From Caldilineaceae bacterium (lineage in GTDB: Bacteria > Chloroflexota > Anaerolineae > Caldilineales > Caldilineaceae): a stretch of 64,000 nt of DNA. Positions 34,290 through 44,021 of this stretch are shown here, piece after piece; position 1 is the first letter of the stretch; every line of letters starts with the position of its first letter. Location of the stretch: assembly GCA_020634815.1 (NCBI GenBank), contig JACKBA010000011.1, positions 62,001-126,000 on the forward strand, in the 5' to 3' direction. The notes below the pieces were generated by a model. The model was not told where the DNA came from, did not search any database, and saw nothing but the letters and a program-made list of their open reading frames with translations. A program made the translations under genes and the position numbers.

Positions 34290-35111
34290 ATGACGCTCCT
34301 ACGTGTTGATGACTATAAGCGTTTACTCGGCGAACCGTGCGACTATCGGCATCCTTATGGCCGCGACCGTTACCAGTTCGCCGACCTGTATCTGCCGCCT
34401 GGGCCTGGGCCGTACCCCGTGCTCGTTTTGATCCACGGCGGTTGCTGGCGCGCCGAACATGGGCTGGAGCCGCTGGGACAGCTCGCCCGCGCTGTGGCCG
34501 AACAAGGCACGGCCGTTTGGAACATCGAGTACCGGCGGCTGGGCAACGGCGGCGGCTGGCCGGCTACCTTTCTCGATGCGGGCGCCGCACTGGATCACCT
34601 GCGGGCGGTGGCGCTGCGTCGCAACCTCGACCTGAGCCGCGTGGTCACGGCCGGCCATTCGGCAGGCGGCCATCTCGCGCTGTGGCTGGCCGGGCGCCAC
34701 CGTCTGCCGGTACACAGCCCGCTCTTCATGCAGAAGCCGTTGGCGGTGCGCGGCGCCATCTCGCTGGCCGGCATCCCCGATCTGGCGCTCGCCATCAAGG
34801 AGGGCATCTGCGGCACGGCAGCCGGCGAACTGATCGGCGGCCGTCAGCCTCAGCATGTGCGGCGCCTGGCCGACGCGTCGCCGCGCGCGCTGACACCGCT
34901 CGGCGTGCCGCACCTGCATATCCACGGCGAGCAGGACGACATCGTGCCCCTCGGCAGCGTCCTGCGCTATGCCACCTACGCGCTGGAGAGCGGCGACCGC
35001 GCCACGCTGCTGGCGCTGCCCGACACCGGCCATTTCGAGGTGGTCGATGTGCGCACGCCGGCGGGGGAGGTCTTCTTGCGCGCGGTGAGCGGGATGTTGA
35101 AAACCGGCTAA
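34290..35111 (+). CDS. Alpha/beta hydrolase, BD-FAE/kynurenine formamidase-like
   Basis: A 273-residue esterase-type hydrolase. VLVLIHGGCWRAEHGLEP carries the HGG oxyanion motif, VVTAGHSAGGHLALWLAG contains the nucleophile Ser, HIHGEQDDIVPLG the acid, and LPDTGHFEVVD the His. The HGGCW start and GHSAGG nucleophile fit kynurenine-formamidase/BD-FAE-like members that hydrolyse small esters or amides in the cytoplasm. There are no tryptophan-catabolism genes nearby, so the substrate is open. It diverges from the orphan antitoxin gene. Confidence 0.85.
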   Translation: MTLLRVDDYKRLLGEPCDYRHPYGRDRYQFADLYLPPGPGPYPVLVLIHGGCWRAEHGLEPLGQLARAVAEQGTAVWNIEYRRLGNGGGWPATFLDAGAALDHLRAVALRRNLDLSRVVTAGHSAGGHLALWLAGRHRLPVHSPLFMQKPLAVRGAISLAGIPDLALAIKEGICGTAAGELIGGRQPQHVRRLADASPRALTPLGVPHLHIHGEQDDIVPLGSVLRYATYALESGDRATLLALPDTGHFEVVDVRTPAGEVFLRAVSGMLKTG

Positions 35112-35139
35112 CCCCGCTACGGAGTACGCCACCGCACGC

Positions 35140-37089
35140 TCAACGTGACAGCAAGCCCTGCTTATCGGCTTGCGCTTCTACCACTGTCTCCGCGTCCAGT
35201 TGATAGGCCACCGTCGTCACGGCGACACGCTCTATATCCTGCAACGCAAAGTTCAGCGCCACGGCCGCGTTCTGGTGGAGCGCCTGCCCGGTGAGGCTGC
35301 CCATGACCAGGTGCCCCACGATGACGTGAATGTAGCCGCCACCCAGTTCTTCCATCAATTCCTCGATGTACGCATGCACCGGGCCGGTCAGTTCGCGATA
35401 AGGCGAGGGCAGCACCTTCAGATATGCCTCGTCGCCGACGCGCTCCTGCCAGGTGCGTTTAACGCGTTCGGCTTTCTCCGGGTCGATGGCAACATGCACG
35501 GCCGTCCACGGCGCGCCCAGCGACTTGGCGAAGTTGATCGTGTGCACCGTGCCGGCATGCACGTCGTCGACGAGCACGAGCGTCTTCACGGGCCGCTGGC
35601 GCATGTTGGGCCAGCGCGCCCCGCGCGAGAGCAGCGCCGAGACCGACTTGTAGTGGCGGTGGATGCGGAAGAAGACAAGCACCAGCAGCGGGATGACGAC
35701 GACGACGATGTAGGCGCCATCGGTGAACTTGGCCACGGCAAAAATGATCATGACGATGAAGGTCATGATCGCGCCAAAGGCGTTGACCGCCTGCTTCGTG
35801 CGCCAGTGGGAGTCAAAGCGCAGGATCGAGCCATGAATCTCCACTTCCTCGCCCGGCTTCATTTTGCCCGAACGGCGCCAGCGCATGACCATGCCGCTTT
35901 GCGACAGAGTGAAGGAGAGAAAGACGCCGATGGCATAGAGCGGAATCAGCCTTGTCGTGTCGGCCTGGAAGATCATGATCAGAACAGAGGCGGCCAGCGC
36001 CAGCGCCACGATGCCCCACGAAAAGACGAGCCGGCGGCCGCGATAGGTCAACTGCTTGGGCAGGAACCCGTCGGCCGCAATCAGCGCGCCCAGCCGCGGG
36101 AAGTCGGCATAGGAAGTATTGGCGGCCATGATGAGGATAACCGTTGTCGCCGCCAACGTCACGTAGTAGAGCGGGCTGGTGCCGTAAAGCGTGCGCGCGA
36201 TCTGCGAGATGACCGTCTCCTGCATGCCTTCGCCGGCCACCACCTGGACGTGATTGGCCAGCACGGTGATGCCGATGAACATGACGCCCAACAGCGCGCT
36301 CATGACCATCAGCGTCTGGGCAGCGTTGCGGCTGCGCGGTTCCTTGAAGGCCATGATGCCGTTGGAGATCGCCTCGACGCCGGTCAGCGCCGTGCAGCCG
36401 CTGGCAAAGGCCTTGAGCAGCAGAAAGACGGTCAGCGTCTGTGTCGTCTGCTCGAAGACTTCGGTACTTGCGACGGTGCCCAGGCTGCCGGTCGATTGCT
36501 GCCAGAAGCCAAAGGCCAGCATCCCCAGCATGCTGACGACAAAGAAGTAGGTCGGAACGGCAAAGACCGTGCCCGATTCCTTGACGCCGCGCAGATTGAC
36601 GATGGTGATGAGCGCGATCAACGCCAGCGCCAGTTCGACGCGATAGGGGAAGACCGCCGGAAAGGCTGACGCAATCTGCGCCACGCCCGACGAAATGCTC
36701 ACTGATACGGTCAGAATGTAGTCCGTCAGCAACGCCGCGCCGGCCGTCAGCGCCGGGCCGTCGCCCAGATTGTCTCGCGCGACGATGTACGCGCCGCCGC
36801 CGCCGGGATAGGCGTAGATCGTCTGGCGGTACGAGATCGTCAGGACGACGAGCAGGCCGATGATGATGATGGCGATGGGAATTGACAGCCCAAAATAGGC
36901 CGCCCCGGCCGCCGAAAGGATGATGAGAATTTCTTGCGTGGCGTAGGCCACGGACGAGAGCGCGTCCGAAGCGAAGACCGCCAGGCCGATCGTCTTGCTG
37001 ATGGTCTGGTGCGGCGCCTCTTCGGTCGCCAGGCGGCGCCCCAGTAATAAGTTGCCCATGGAAGGGCGTTTTACGGTCGATTGCGACAT
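35140..37089 (-). CDS. kimA: KimA-like (YdaO) APC-family potassium permease
   Basis: The 649-residue protein has 12 predicted membrane helices in the first ~480 residues and a soluble C-terminal domain. The match to KimA of Bacillus is strong in segments I recall: ASDALSSVAYATQEILIILS, SYRQTIYAYPGGGGAYIV and TDYILTVSVSISSGVAQI, while the C-terminus has a USP-like fold (KTLVLVDDVHAGT). KimA imports potassium driven by protons. Two TrkA-type nucleotide-binding proteins precede it in the same operon, which supports potassium transport. GAGGG lies eight bases before the ATG. Amino-acid transport by an APC relative is the alternative. Confidence 0.85.
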   Translation of the reverse strand: MSQSTVKRPSMGNLLLGRRLATEEAPHQTISKTIGLAVFASDALSSVAYATQEILIILSAAGAAYFGLSIPIAIIIIGLLVVLTISYRQTIYAYPGGGGAYIVARDNLGDGPALTAGAALLTDYILTVSVSISSGVAQIASAFPAVFPYRVELALALIALITIVNLRGVKESGTVFAVPTYFFVVSMLGMLAFGFWQQSTGSLGTVASTEVFEQTTQTLTVFLLLKAFASGCTALTGVEAISNGIMAFKEPRSRNAAQTLMVMSALLGVMFIGITVLANHVQVVAGEGMQETVISQIARTLYGTSPLYYVTLAATTVILIMAANTSYADFPRLGALIAADGFLPKQLTYRGRRLVFSWGIVALALAASVLIMIFQADTTRLIPLYAIGVFLSFTLSQSGMVMRWRRSGKMKPGEEVEIHGSILRFDSHWRTKQAVNAFGAIMTFIVMIIFAVAKFTDGAYIVVVVIPLLVLVFFRIHRHYKSVSALLSRGARWPNMRQRPVKTLVLVDDVHAGTVHTINFAKSLGAPWTAVHVAIDPEKAERVKRTWQERVGDEAYLKVLPSPYRELTGPVHAYIEELMEELGGGYIHVIVGHLVMGSLTGQALHQNAAVALNFALQDIERVAVTTVAYQLDAETVVEAQADKQGLLSR

Positions 37090-37135
37090 ACGTTAGACCC
37101 TCGATCTGTCACAGTTCAGCAGCGAAACCGCGCCC

Positions 37136-37801
37136 CTACTTCCGACCAAGCAGATCGGCCAGGGCCTTGCGCTCCGTTGTGCGCACCACGGCCAGCACTT
37201 CGTCGAATGCCTGCAAGACCGTATTGCCGTTGGGCGCGATGACGTCACCCTTGCGCAGCACCGCGGCCACCGTGCAATGCGGCGGCCAGGCAATGTCGCG
37301 GATCGCCTTGCCGTTGACGATGGCTGATTCGGCGATCTTCTCTTCCACCAGTTCCACGTCGCCCTTGCGCAGTTTGAGCAATGTGACCATATCGCCCAGC
37401 GACATCTCTTCGACGATCAGCTTGGCCATGAGGTCGGCCTGATTGATGGCCACATCCACGCCCATCTCGGCGTTGAACAGCCACTGGTTGCGCGGGTTGT
37501 TGACACGCGCGATGGTGCGCGTTACGTTGAATTCGAAGCGGGCCAGGCTGGTCGCCACCAAATTGGCCTCGTCATTGCCGGTCACCGCTGCCAGCACATC
37601 GGCGTGCCGGATGCCGGTCTGTTCCAGGCGCACGGGGTCGGTGCCGTCGCCGTTGTGGATTACCTCGGCCGGCAGCTCACGGTGCAGCTTGAGCAGCACA
37701 TCTTCGCGGCTGTCGATGACGCGTACCTCGTGCCCTTCTTCCAGCAGCAGGCGCGCCAGGTGCGAACCGACCTTGCCGCCACCAACGATCAAGACAAACA
37801 T
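37136..37801 (-). CDS. trkA: TrkA-type potassium uptake regulatory protein (RCK), first of two
   Basis: A 221-residue cytoplasmic RCK protein. MFVLIVGGGKVGSHLARLL is the Rossmann NAD-binding GxGxxG, GDGTDPVRLEQTGIRHADVLAAVTG is the TrkA-N core, and the C-terminal ~80 residues form the TrkA-C domain (SAIVNGKAIRDIAWPPHCTV, VIAPNGNTVLQAFDEVLAV). Such proteins gate potassium channels or transporters in response to NAD(H), ATP/ADP or c-di-AMP. It lies 46 bases before the KimA-like gene and 23 bases after the second trkA. No TrkH/TrkG channel is present, so the pair may control the KimA-like permease or a distant channel. Confidence 0.93.
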   Translation of the reverse strand: MFVLIVGGGKVGSHLARLLLEEGHEVRVIDSREDVLLKLHRELPAEVIHNGDGTDPVRLEQTGIRHADVLAAVTGNDEANLVATSLARFEFNVTRTIARVNNPRNQWLFNAEMGVDVAINQADLMAKLIVEEMSLGDMVTLLKLRKGDVELVEEKIAESAIVNGKAIRDIAWPPHCTVAAVLRKGDVIAPNGNTVLQAFDEVLAVVRTTERKALADLLGRK

Positions 37802-37824
37802 ACTGAGATCTCCTGGGACAACAA

Positions 37825-38469
37825 TCAGGCGCGCACGAAGCCGATGACATCGGCCTGCAATGCGGCGGGGATCGAAAGATAGGCGACGTCGCCGGGCTGG
37901 AGGGTCTCACCTGCCTTGGGTACGAAGGCGTGCCCGCCGCGCTCGACGGCGCAGACCACGGCATTGCCGTCGAGGATGGCATTGACGGAACGGCCGTGCC
38001 ATGCCTCCGGCACGGTCACGCAGAGCAGCCGCACTTCGCCGCGGCCAATCTGCTCCATGTCGATGACGCCGGGGTGCAGGATCAACTGCTCGATGCGCCG
38101 CGCGCCCCACGAGGTCGACGTGACCGTAGCCAGCCCCAGGCGCTCGTAGACCTCGCGCCGGCCGGGGTTGTAGACGCGCGCCACAACGCGCGGCACCTTG
38201 TAGACGTCGCGCGCGATTTTGGCCGCAACGATGTTCTCATTGTCACTTTGCGTGGTGGCGACAAAGGCATCGGCGTGGGCAATATCGGCGCGTTCCAGCG
38301 CGCCCTGGTCAAAGCTGACGCCTTGCACCGTGCGCCCCGGGAAGTCGGCGCCAAGCTGGTCGAAGCGCTCGGCATTGGCGTCGACGATCGTCACGGCGTG
38401 ACCCTGTGCGGCGATGGAACGGGCCAGTTCGGACCCTTCGCGACCGCAGCCAACAATCAAAACGTTCAT
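37825..38469 (-). CDS. trkA: TrkA-type potassium uptake regulatory protein (RCK), second of two
   Basis: This 214-residue RCK protein starts MNVLIVGCGREGSELARSIA at ATG 38469; an upstream ATG at 38547 is unlikely because a terminator lies between. TrkA-N (VQGVSFDQGALERADIAHADAF) and TrkA-C (WHGRSVNAILDGNAVVCAVER) are both present. CG-REG replaces the usual GGG of the first paralogue, so the nucleotide preferences may differ. It is the promoter-proximal gene of the potassium operon. A strong promoter and a terminator hairpin in the leader suggest control by premature termination. Confidence 0.92.
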   Translation of the reverse strand: MNVLIVGCGREGSELARSIAAQGHAVTIVDANAERFDQLGADFPGRTVQGVSFDQGALERADIAHADAFVATTQSDNENIVAAKIARDVYKVPRVVARVYNPGRREVYERLGLATVTSTSWGARRIEQLILHPGVIDMEQIGRGEVRLLCVTVPEAWHGRSVNAILDGNAVVCAVERGGHAFVPKAGETLQPGDVAYLSIPAALQADVIGFVRA

Positions 38470-38500
38470 GGTCTTTTCTAAGCCTCTGAAAAACTCCATC

Positions 38501-38527
38501 AAAAAACCCGCCCCAAAGAGGGCGGGT
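38501..38527 (-). terminator. Intrinsic terminator in the leader of the potassium operon
   Basis: ACCCGCCC (38506-38513) pairs with GGGCGGGT (38520-38527), an 8-bp GC stem with a 6-base loop, and reading on the minus strand six T residues follow. It lies between the operon promoter (38575-38602) and trkA, 32 bases before the ATG. It may also end the upstream ADP-ribosylglycohydrolase transcript. Confidence 0.8.
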
Positions 38528-38574
38528 CGGCTGGTGCGGCAGTGCAAGACAGTGCGGCATCCCTGATACGTTGT

Positions 38575-38602
38575 ATTATGCGCCGAATATTCTGCGCGTC
38601 AA
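38575..38602 (-). promoter_or_regulatory. Strong sigma-70-type promoter of the potassium operon
   Basis: On the minus strand TTGACG (38602-38597) and CATAAT (38580-38575) are separated by 16 bp, close to consensus. Transcription would start near 38568, leaving a ~100-base leader before trkA that contains the terminator hairpin. Confidence 0.7.
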
Positions 38603-38628
38603 ATTGCACACCCGCACATTGCGGTCCT

Positions 38629-39561
38629 TCAAACGCGCCGGTCCAGGAGTTGCTCCACGAGCGGCTGCACGATCTCTTTGCCGCGCAGCACGTCCAGCCA
38701 GCGCGCGGGAATCGCGGCGATCCCCTGCTGCACGCCGGCAATGCCGCCGGCCACGCATGCCGTGGTGTCGGTGTCGTTGCCCAGCGCAATGGCAGCCTTG
38801 ACCGTCGCTTCATAGGCGCCGGCCGTCAGCGCCAGCCGCGCCGAATTCAGGCAGTCGACCACGTAGCCGCTGCCCGTGCCTGACGGTGGGTCGTCCGGGC
38901 GAATCTGCGCGTCCAGCTCGGCCCGCGCGGGAGAATCGGGGCCGTAGATCTGGCGGAGCGCGGCAGCGGCTTCGGACCATGGATCGGCCGCGGCTGTCAG
39001 GCTGCGCCGCGCCCACAGGCAGTAGAGCGCACAGCAAACCTGCGAGCGCAGGTGACCGTGCGTCACCGCCGACTGGGAATGGGCAGCGGCCACCAGGTCG
39101 GCGTCGCTGCCCTGGTGCCAGAGGGCCAGCGGCAGCACGCGCATCAGCGAGCCGTTGCCGTTGGCGCGCTCGCCGGCCGGGCCGGCCTGGCTCGCCGGCA
39201 CGCCGCGCTGTAGTGCCGAGATGGCCTGGCTTGTCTGGATCCCGACGTCGAAGACGCGATTGTCAACGGCCATGTAGCCACGTACGTACCACGCCACCAG
39301 GCGCCGCCCGAAATCGTCCACATCCAGCCGCCCGCATTCGAGCAGGCTGGCCAGTAGCGCCAGCGCCTGTGCGCCGTCGTCCGACCAGGTGCCGGGCGGC
39401 ACGCTGCCATGCACGCGGTGAAAACCGGCCGGGGGCGCCATCTCGATCTGGTCGAGAGGCGGGATATCGGCCGCGCCGTGAAACTCGTACGGCACGCCAA
39501 GCGCGTCGCCGACCAGCAGCCCGTAGATTCCACCCTGGATACGTTCATCGATCGATGTCAT
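38629..39561 (-). CDS. ADP-ribosylglycohydrolase family protein (DraG/ARH-like)
   Basis: The 310-residue helical protein carries the ARH metal-binding signatures: GLLVGDALGVPYEFHG at the N-terminus, WSDDGAQALALLASLL, NGNGSLMRVLPLALWHQG, and ALGNDTDTTACVAGGIAG near the C-terminus, which bind two magnesium ions. Enzymes of this family remove ADP-ribose from proteins, DNA or small molecules. Some act on nitrogenase reductase or tRNA/RNA modifications. No partner ADP-ribosyltransferase is found here. The Smr-domain gene lies just upstream on the same strand, 29 bases away, so the two may be cotranscribed. Confidence 0.9.
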   Translation of the reverse strand: MTSIDERIQGGIYGLLVGDALGVPYEFHGAADIPPLDQIEMAPPAGFHRVHGSVPPGTWSDDGAQALALLASLLECGRLDVDDFGRRLVAWYVRGYMAVDNRVFDVGIQTSQAISALQRGVPASQAGPAGERANGNGSLMRVLPLALWHQGSDADLVAAAHSQSAVTHGHLRSQVCCALYCLWARRSLTAAADPWSEAAAALRQIYGPDSPARAELDAQIRPDDPPSGTGSGYVVDCLNSARLALTAGAYEATVKAAIALGNDTDTTACVAGGIAGVQQGIAAIPARWLDVLRGKEIVQPLVEQLLDRRV

Positions 39562-39590
39562 GGTCGTGTTCCGCCTGTCAATACGGCAGG

Positions 39591-39845
39591 TCAGTGCCGG
39601 AAGTGGACGAAGATGCGCCCGAAATTCTTGTCATCTTTTTCGATGCGGTGACAGAGCGCGCGTATGTCGGGTTGGTTGAGAAAGCGGAGCACACGCTTCT
39701 TCAGTTGCCCGCTGCCCTTGCCCGGGATGATCTCCACAAGTTCGATGCGCCGGTCCACCGCCTCTTGCATGATGCGGTTGAGTTCGGCCTCGATCTTGTC
39801 GCCGCGGTTGTAGATATCGTGCAGGTCGAGCTTCAGTTTCGCCAT
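39591..39845 (-). CDS. Stand-alone Smr-domain protein
   Basis: An 84-residue Smr domain without MutS2 fusion. MAKLKLDLHDIYNRGDKIEAE is the LDLHxxxxxxA N-terminal motif, VEIIPGKGSGQLKKRVLRF is the GxGxG/S nuclease loop, and HFRH closes the domain. Smr domains cleave RNA or branched DNA, for example at stalled ribosomes or recombination joints. Small stand-alone versions are widespread. The gene is directly upstream of the ADP-ribosylglycohydrolase. The 160-base gap to its left (39846-40007) shows only a small hairpin (CCCGG-TAGCG-CCGGG) near 39869 and no gene. Confidence 0.85.
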   Translation of the reverse strand: MAKLKLDLHDIYNRGDKIEAELNRIMQEAVDRRIELVEIIPGKGSGQLKKRVLRFLNQPDIRALCHRIEKDDKNFGRIFVHFRH

Positions 39846-40007
39846 AGATCAAGGTCGTTGGTTCTGCGCCCGGTAGCGCCGGGTGCGACAGGTGTTGGTG
39901 GCACAGGCAGGCGGACGGTCGGTAGTGGCGAATTCGGCCGCTCCGGCCGCCGGGCAAACGAATGAAGTCTTCACCACGCATTGCTTGTCGATTGATGGCC
40001 ATCCGGC

Positions 40008-40676
40008 CTAGAACCCTCCGGGTGCGATGCGCCGGCTGAAGAGGAAGGTCATGGCGTTGTCGTAGGCGCTCGGCCAGTGCTCGTGGGCGTTCTTGACCCG
40101 ATGCTTGGGGAATGGCCACACATCATAGAGTTGCTGCAATAGCGCCATCCAGTCGGCGAAGAAGTAGAGCCAGCCCTCAAAACCGGTCAATTCACGCGCC
40201 TGGAACCATGGCTCCTGTTCGGCGCGGGCGATCTCTTCGTTCAATTGCTCGCGCCCGCGCACGCCGTAGAGACGGCCTAGCGCCATGGCAACGCTATCCT
40301 GGTCGAGATAGATGAGCGCGGGCTCAAGCGGTGCTAGCGCGGCGGTCACGGCATGCTGATAGCGGTGCAGCGCTGCCGCCGAGTCCGTCCGCATGAACAG
40401 GTGCATGGCGCTTCGCATCCACAGCCGGTTCTCGACGATCACCGTCATGTCGGAATCGAGCAATTCAGCCACGAGGTCCTGCCATTGACGCACCATATGC
40501 ACGGCCAGGTCGTCCGGGTCGCCCAGCGGAGGCTGGATGGGATGGTGCACGTCGCCGTCGTGATACCAGCGGCACGTCACGCCGCGGTGCTGGATCCGCT
40601 CGGCAATCACCTCGGCGGCAGTCGATTTACCCGCGCCCGGCAAGCCTTCGATGAAGATCAATTTCGGTGGAAGCAT
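40008..40676 (-). CDS. P-loop kinase of unknown substrate
   Basis: The start is at ATG 40676 (MLPPKLIFIEGLPGAGKST, 222 residues); the frame remains open to 40757 but without a ribosome-binding site. The P-loop is GLPGAGKST. The acceptor lid region has CRWYHDGDVHHPI, and the second half includes TVIVENRLWMRS and PALIYLDQDSVAMALGR, resembling kinases of nucleosides, sugars or small phosphate acceptors (AAA_33/thymidylate-kinase-like). It ends in a hydrophilic tail. It is the last gene before the sugar operon on the same strand. Substrate unknown. Confidence 0.6.
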   Translation of the reverse strand: MLPPKLIFIEGLPGAGKSTAAEVIAERIQHRGVTCRWYHDGDVHHPIQPPLGDPDDLAVHMVRQWQDLVAELLDSDMTVIVENRLWMRSAMHLFMRTDSAAALHRYQHAVTAALAPLEPALIYLDQDSVAMALGRLYGVRGREQLNEEIARAEQEPWFQARELTGFEGWLYFFADWMALLQQLYDVWPFPKHRVKNAHEHWPSAYDNAMTFLFSRRIAPGGF

Positions 40677-40768
40677 GGATGTCGATGATGGTCTGGAACG
40701 GTGCTGGGCAACAAACAGAAGTTGACCGATTGTGGCACGAGATGCGGCGAATGTCAATCAGCGCGCGA

Positions 40769-41629
40769 TCAGCCTTTGATAGCACCGGCTGTCAGCCCGC
40801 GGATCACGTAGCGCTGCGTGATGATGGCCAGCACCAGCACGGGCAGCGTAATCACGACTGCCGCCGCCATCAGTCCACCCCAGTCGATCTGCGCGTAGGA
40901 GATGAAATTGTAGATAGCCACCGGCACCGTGCGCGTCCGGCTCGACGCCAGCACGATGGAGAACATGAAGTTGTTCCACGAGAAGACGAACGAGAGGATC
41001 GACGCGGTGACGATGCCCGGCCCGCTCAGCGGCAGCACCACACTCACAAAGGCGCGCACCGAACTGGCGCCGTCGACCACGGCGGCCTCGGTCAACTCGC
41101 GCGGGATGCTCTCGAAGAAGGGCACCATCACCCAGACGATGAAGGGCAGGCCCACCAGCATGTGCGCCAGGATCAGCGACGTGTAGGTGTCGATCAGCTC
41201 CAGGCGTCGGAAGATGATGAAGAGCGGCACCAGGAAGGTGATGCCCGGCACCATGCGCGCCATGAGGATGACGATGGCCAGCCGGTTCTGGCGATAGCGC
41301 GCAATGCTGTATGCCGCCGGCAGCCCGATGAGCAGGCCGACGAGCGTGCAGCCGGCGCCGATGATCACGCTGTTCATGATGTAGCGGCCAAAGTTCTGCG
41401 TGCCGAAAACATTCTGGAAGTTGCGCAGCGTCGGCTCGAAGATCAACTCCGGGGGCAGCTTGATGATTTGCAGCGGCGATTTGAACGCGTTGAGCACCAT
41501 CCACAGAAAGGGGGTCAGCAGGAAAAAGAGCACCAGCAGCAACACCAGCGCATAGAGGAGGTTGCCGAGCACGCGGCGCGTGCGGTGCGGCCGGGTACGG
41601 CGTGGCGACGTTGTGCTTTGTGCTGCCAT
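40769..41629 (-). CDS. Carbohydrate ABC transporter permease, MalG-like
   Basis: The start at ATG 41629 (286 residues) has GGAGGTG upstream. Six membrane helices (first LGNLLYALVLLLVLFFLLTP) and the inner-membrane-loop motif RELTEAAVVDGASSVRAFVS, the EAA loop that docks to the ATPase, identify the second permease of a CUT1 family importer. With the next gene and the solute-binding protein it forms the sugar import system of this operon. There is no ATPase gene in the locus, so a shared MsiK/MalK-type ATPase encoded elsewhere must drive it. Confidence 0.93.
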   Translation of the reverse strand: MAAQSTTSPRRTRPHRTRRVLGNLLYALVLLLVLFFLLTPFLWMVLNAFKSPLQIIKLPPELIFEPTLRNFQNVFGTQNFGRYIMNSVIIGAGCTLVGLLIGLPAAYSIARYRQNRLAIVILMARMVPGITFLVPLFIIFRRLELIDTYTSLILAHMLVGLPFIVWVMVPFFESIPRELTEAAVVDGASSVRAFVSVVLPLSGPGIVTASILSFVFSWNNFMFSIVLASSRTRTVPVAIYNFISYAQIDWGGLMAAAVVITLPVLVLAIITQRYVIRGLTAGAIKG

Positions 41630-41631
41630 GG

Positions 41632-42510
41632 CTACACCTCCAGTTGGCGCCGGGTATAGGCGACCAGCAGGCTCACGCCGGTCACGATGGTAAAGAAGAT
41701 GACGAGTAGGGCAGACGCATAGCCGAAGTTGAAGTAGTAGAAGGCCTGGTTGTAGGTGTAGATATTCAGCGTCTCCGAACTGAAACCAGGCCCACCGCCC
41801 GTCATGCCGTAGATGATGTCGAAGGTCTTGATGCAGTCGATGAAGCGCAGCAACCCGGCTACGCTGATCGTGGGCAGCAACATGGGCAGCGTCACCCGCC
41901 AGAGCGTCTGCCAGTAAGAGGCGCCGTCGACGCGCGCCGCCTCGAAGGGCTCGCTGGGCAGCCCCGTCAGCCCGGCCAGCACGATCAGCGTGATCAGCGG
42001 CGTCCACTCCCAGATATCGACCAGCGCCAGCGACGGGATCACGGTGGCAGAGCCGGCGATCCACAGCGGCTCGGGCAGGCTGAGTTCGTCGAGCACGAAG
42101 TTGATCACGCCGGCCGTCGGCTCGAACATGAGCAGCCAGACCATAGCCACGGCCACGGGCGTCGCCATCATGGGCAGCAGCAGGATCGAGGTGACGATGC
42201 GCTTGCCGCGGTAATCCTTGGCGTCGAGCAGCAGGGCAATCGCCACGCCCAGCACCAGCTCCAACGCCATGGCCAGCGCCGTGAAATAGAAGGTGTTCCA
42301 CACCGCATTCCAGAAGCGCCCATCCTGCATGATGTCAATGTAGTTGACCGGGCCGATGAAGGTGTTGGGGCGCCCGGCCGTCAGGCTCCAGCCGGAAAAG
42401 GAGTTCCATAGCGTATAGCCGAGCGGGAAGATCATCATCAGGACGATGAAGATTACGGCCGGCAGAGGAAAGATCCAGCGTTGGTGGCGGTCGATGAGTC
42501 GGCTTATCAC
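41632..42510 (-). CDS. Carbohydrate ABC transporter permease, MalF-like
   Basis: I read a GTG start at 42510 with GGAG seven bases upstream, giving 292 residues; longer readings would translate an intergenic repeat. Six membrane helices begin at RWIFPLPAVIFIVLMMIFPL. The EAA loop is EPFEAARVDGASYWQTLWR. The gene ends 2 bases before the MalG-like start, so the two are translationally close. It is preceded by a spacer holding the GT-rich hairpin repeat at 42541-42630. Confidence 0.93.
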   Translation of the reverse strand: MISRLIDRHQRWIFPLPAVIFIVLMMIFPLGYTLWNSFSGWSLTAGRPNTFIGPVNYIDIMQDGRFWNAVWNTFYFTALAMALELVLGVAIALLLDAKDYRGKRIVTSILLLPMMATPVAVAMVWLLMFEPTAGVINFVLDELSLPEPLWIAGSATVIPSLALVDIWEWTPLITLIVLAGLTGLPSEPFEAARVDGASYWQTLWRVTLPMLLPTISVAGLLRFIDCIKTFDIIYGMTGGGPGFSSETLNIYTYNQAFYYFNFGYASALLVIFFTIVTGVSLLVAYTRRQLEV

Positions 42511-42540
42511 GATCGTCTCCGTGGAAGGGCATCGAGTTTT

Positions 42541-42630
42541 GAGGTGTTGGGGTGTTAGGGAGTTGGGGCGCCGGAACAAACGGTCGAACCGCCTATCCTT
42601 GACCCCAAACCCCCAAGCCCCCAACACCTC
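42541..42630. repeat. GAGGTGTTGGGG low-complexity inverted repeat
   Basis: GAGGTGTTGGGG (42541-42552) is the exact complement of CCCCAACACCTC (42619-42630). Inward of these arms, the tandem GTTGGGG/GTTAGGG words on the left match CCCCAA words on the right imperfectly. It fills the spacer between the solute-binding and MalF-like genes and could act as a stem-loop that favours expression of the binding protein. Confidence 0.85.
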
Positions 42631-42647
42631 ACTACATCAAGTGAGCG

Positions 42648-43973
<1,326 letters not shown>

Positions 43974-44021
43974 GCTACAAACCTCCTGTGAAAGAAAATA
44001 TGGAACGTTTGGAAAAGGAGA

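Noticed and set aside
38469..38628. c-di-AMP (ydaO) riboswitch before the KimA/TrkA operon
   Set aside because: The leader upstream of the terminator is only about 40-50 bases, too short for that riboswitch, and I cannot find its conserved core.
42511..42627. N-terminal extension of the MalF-like permease up to 42627
   Set aside because: The extra residues translate the intergenic repeat; GTG 42510 has a ribosome-binding site and starts right before the first membrane helix.
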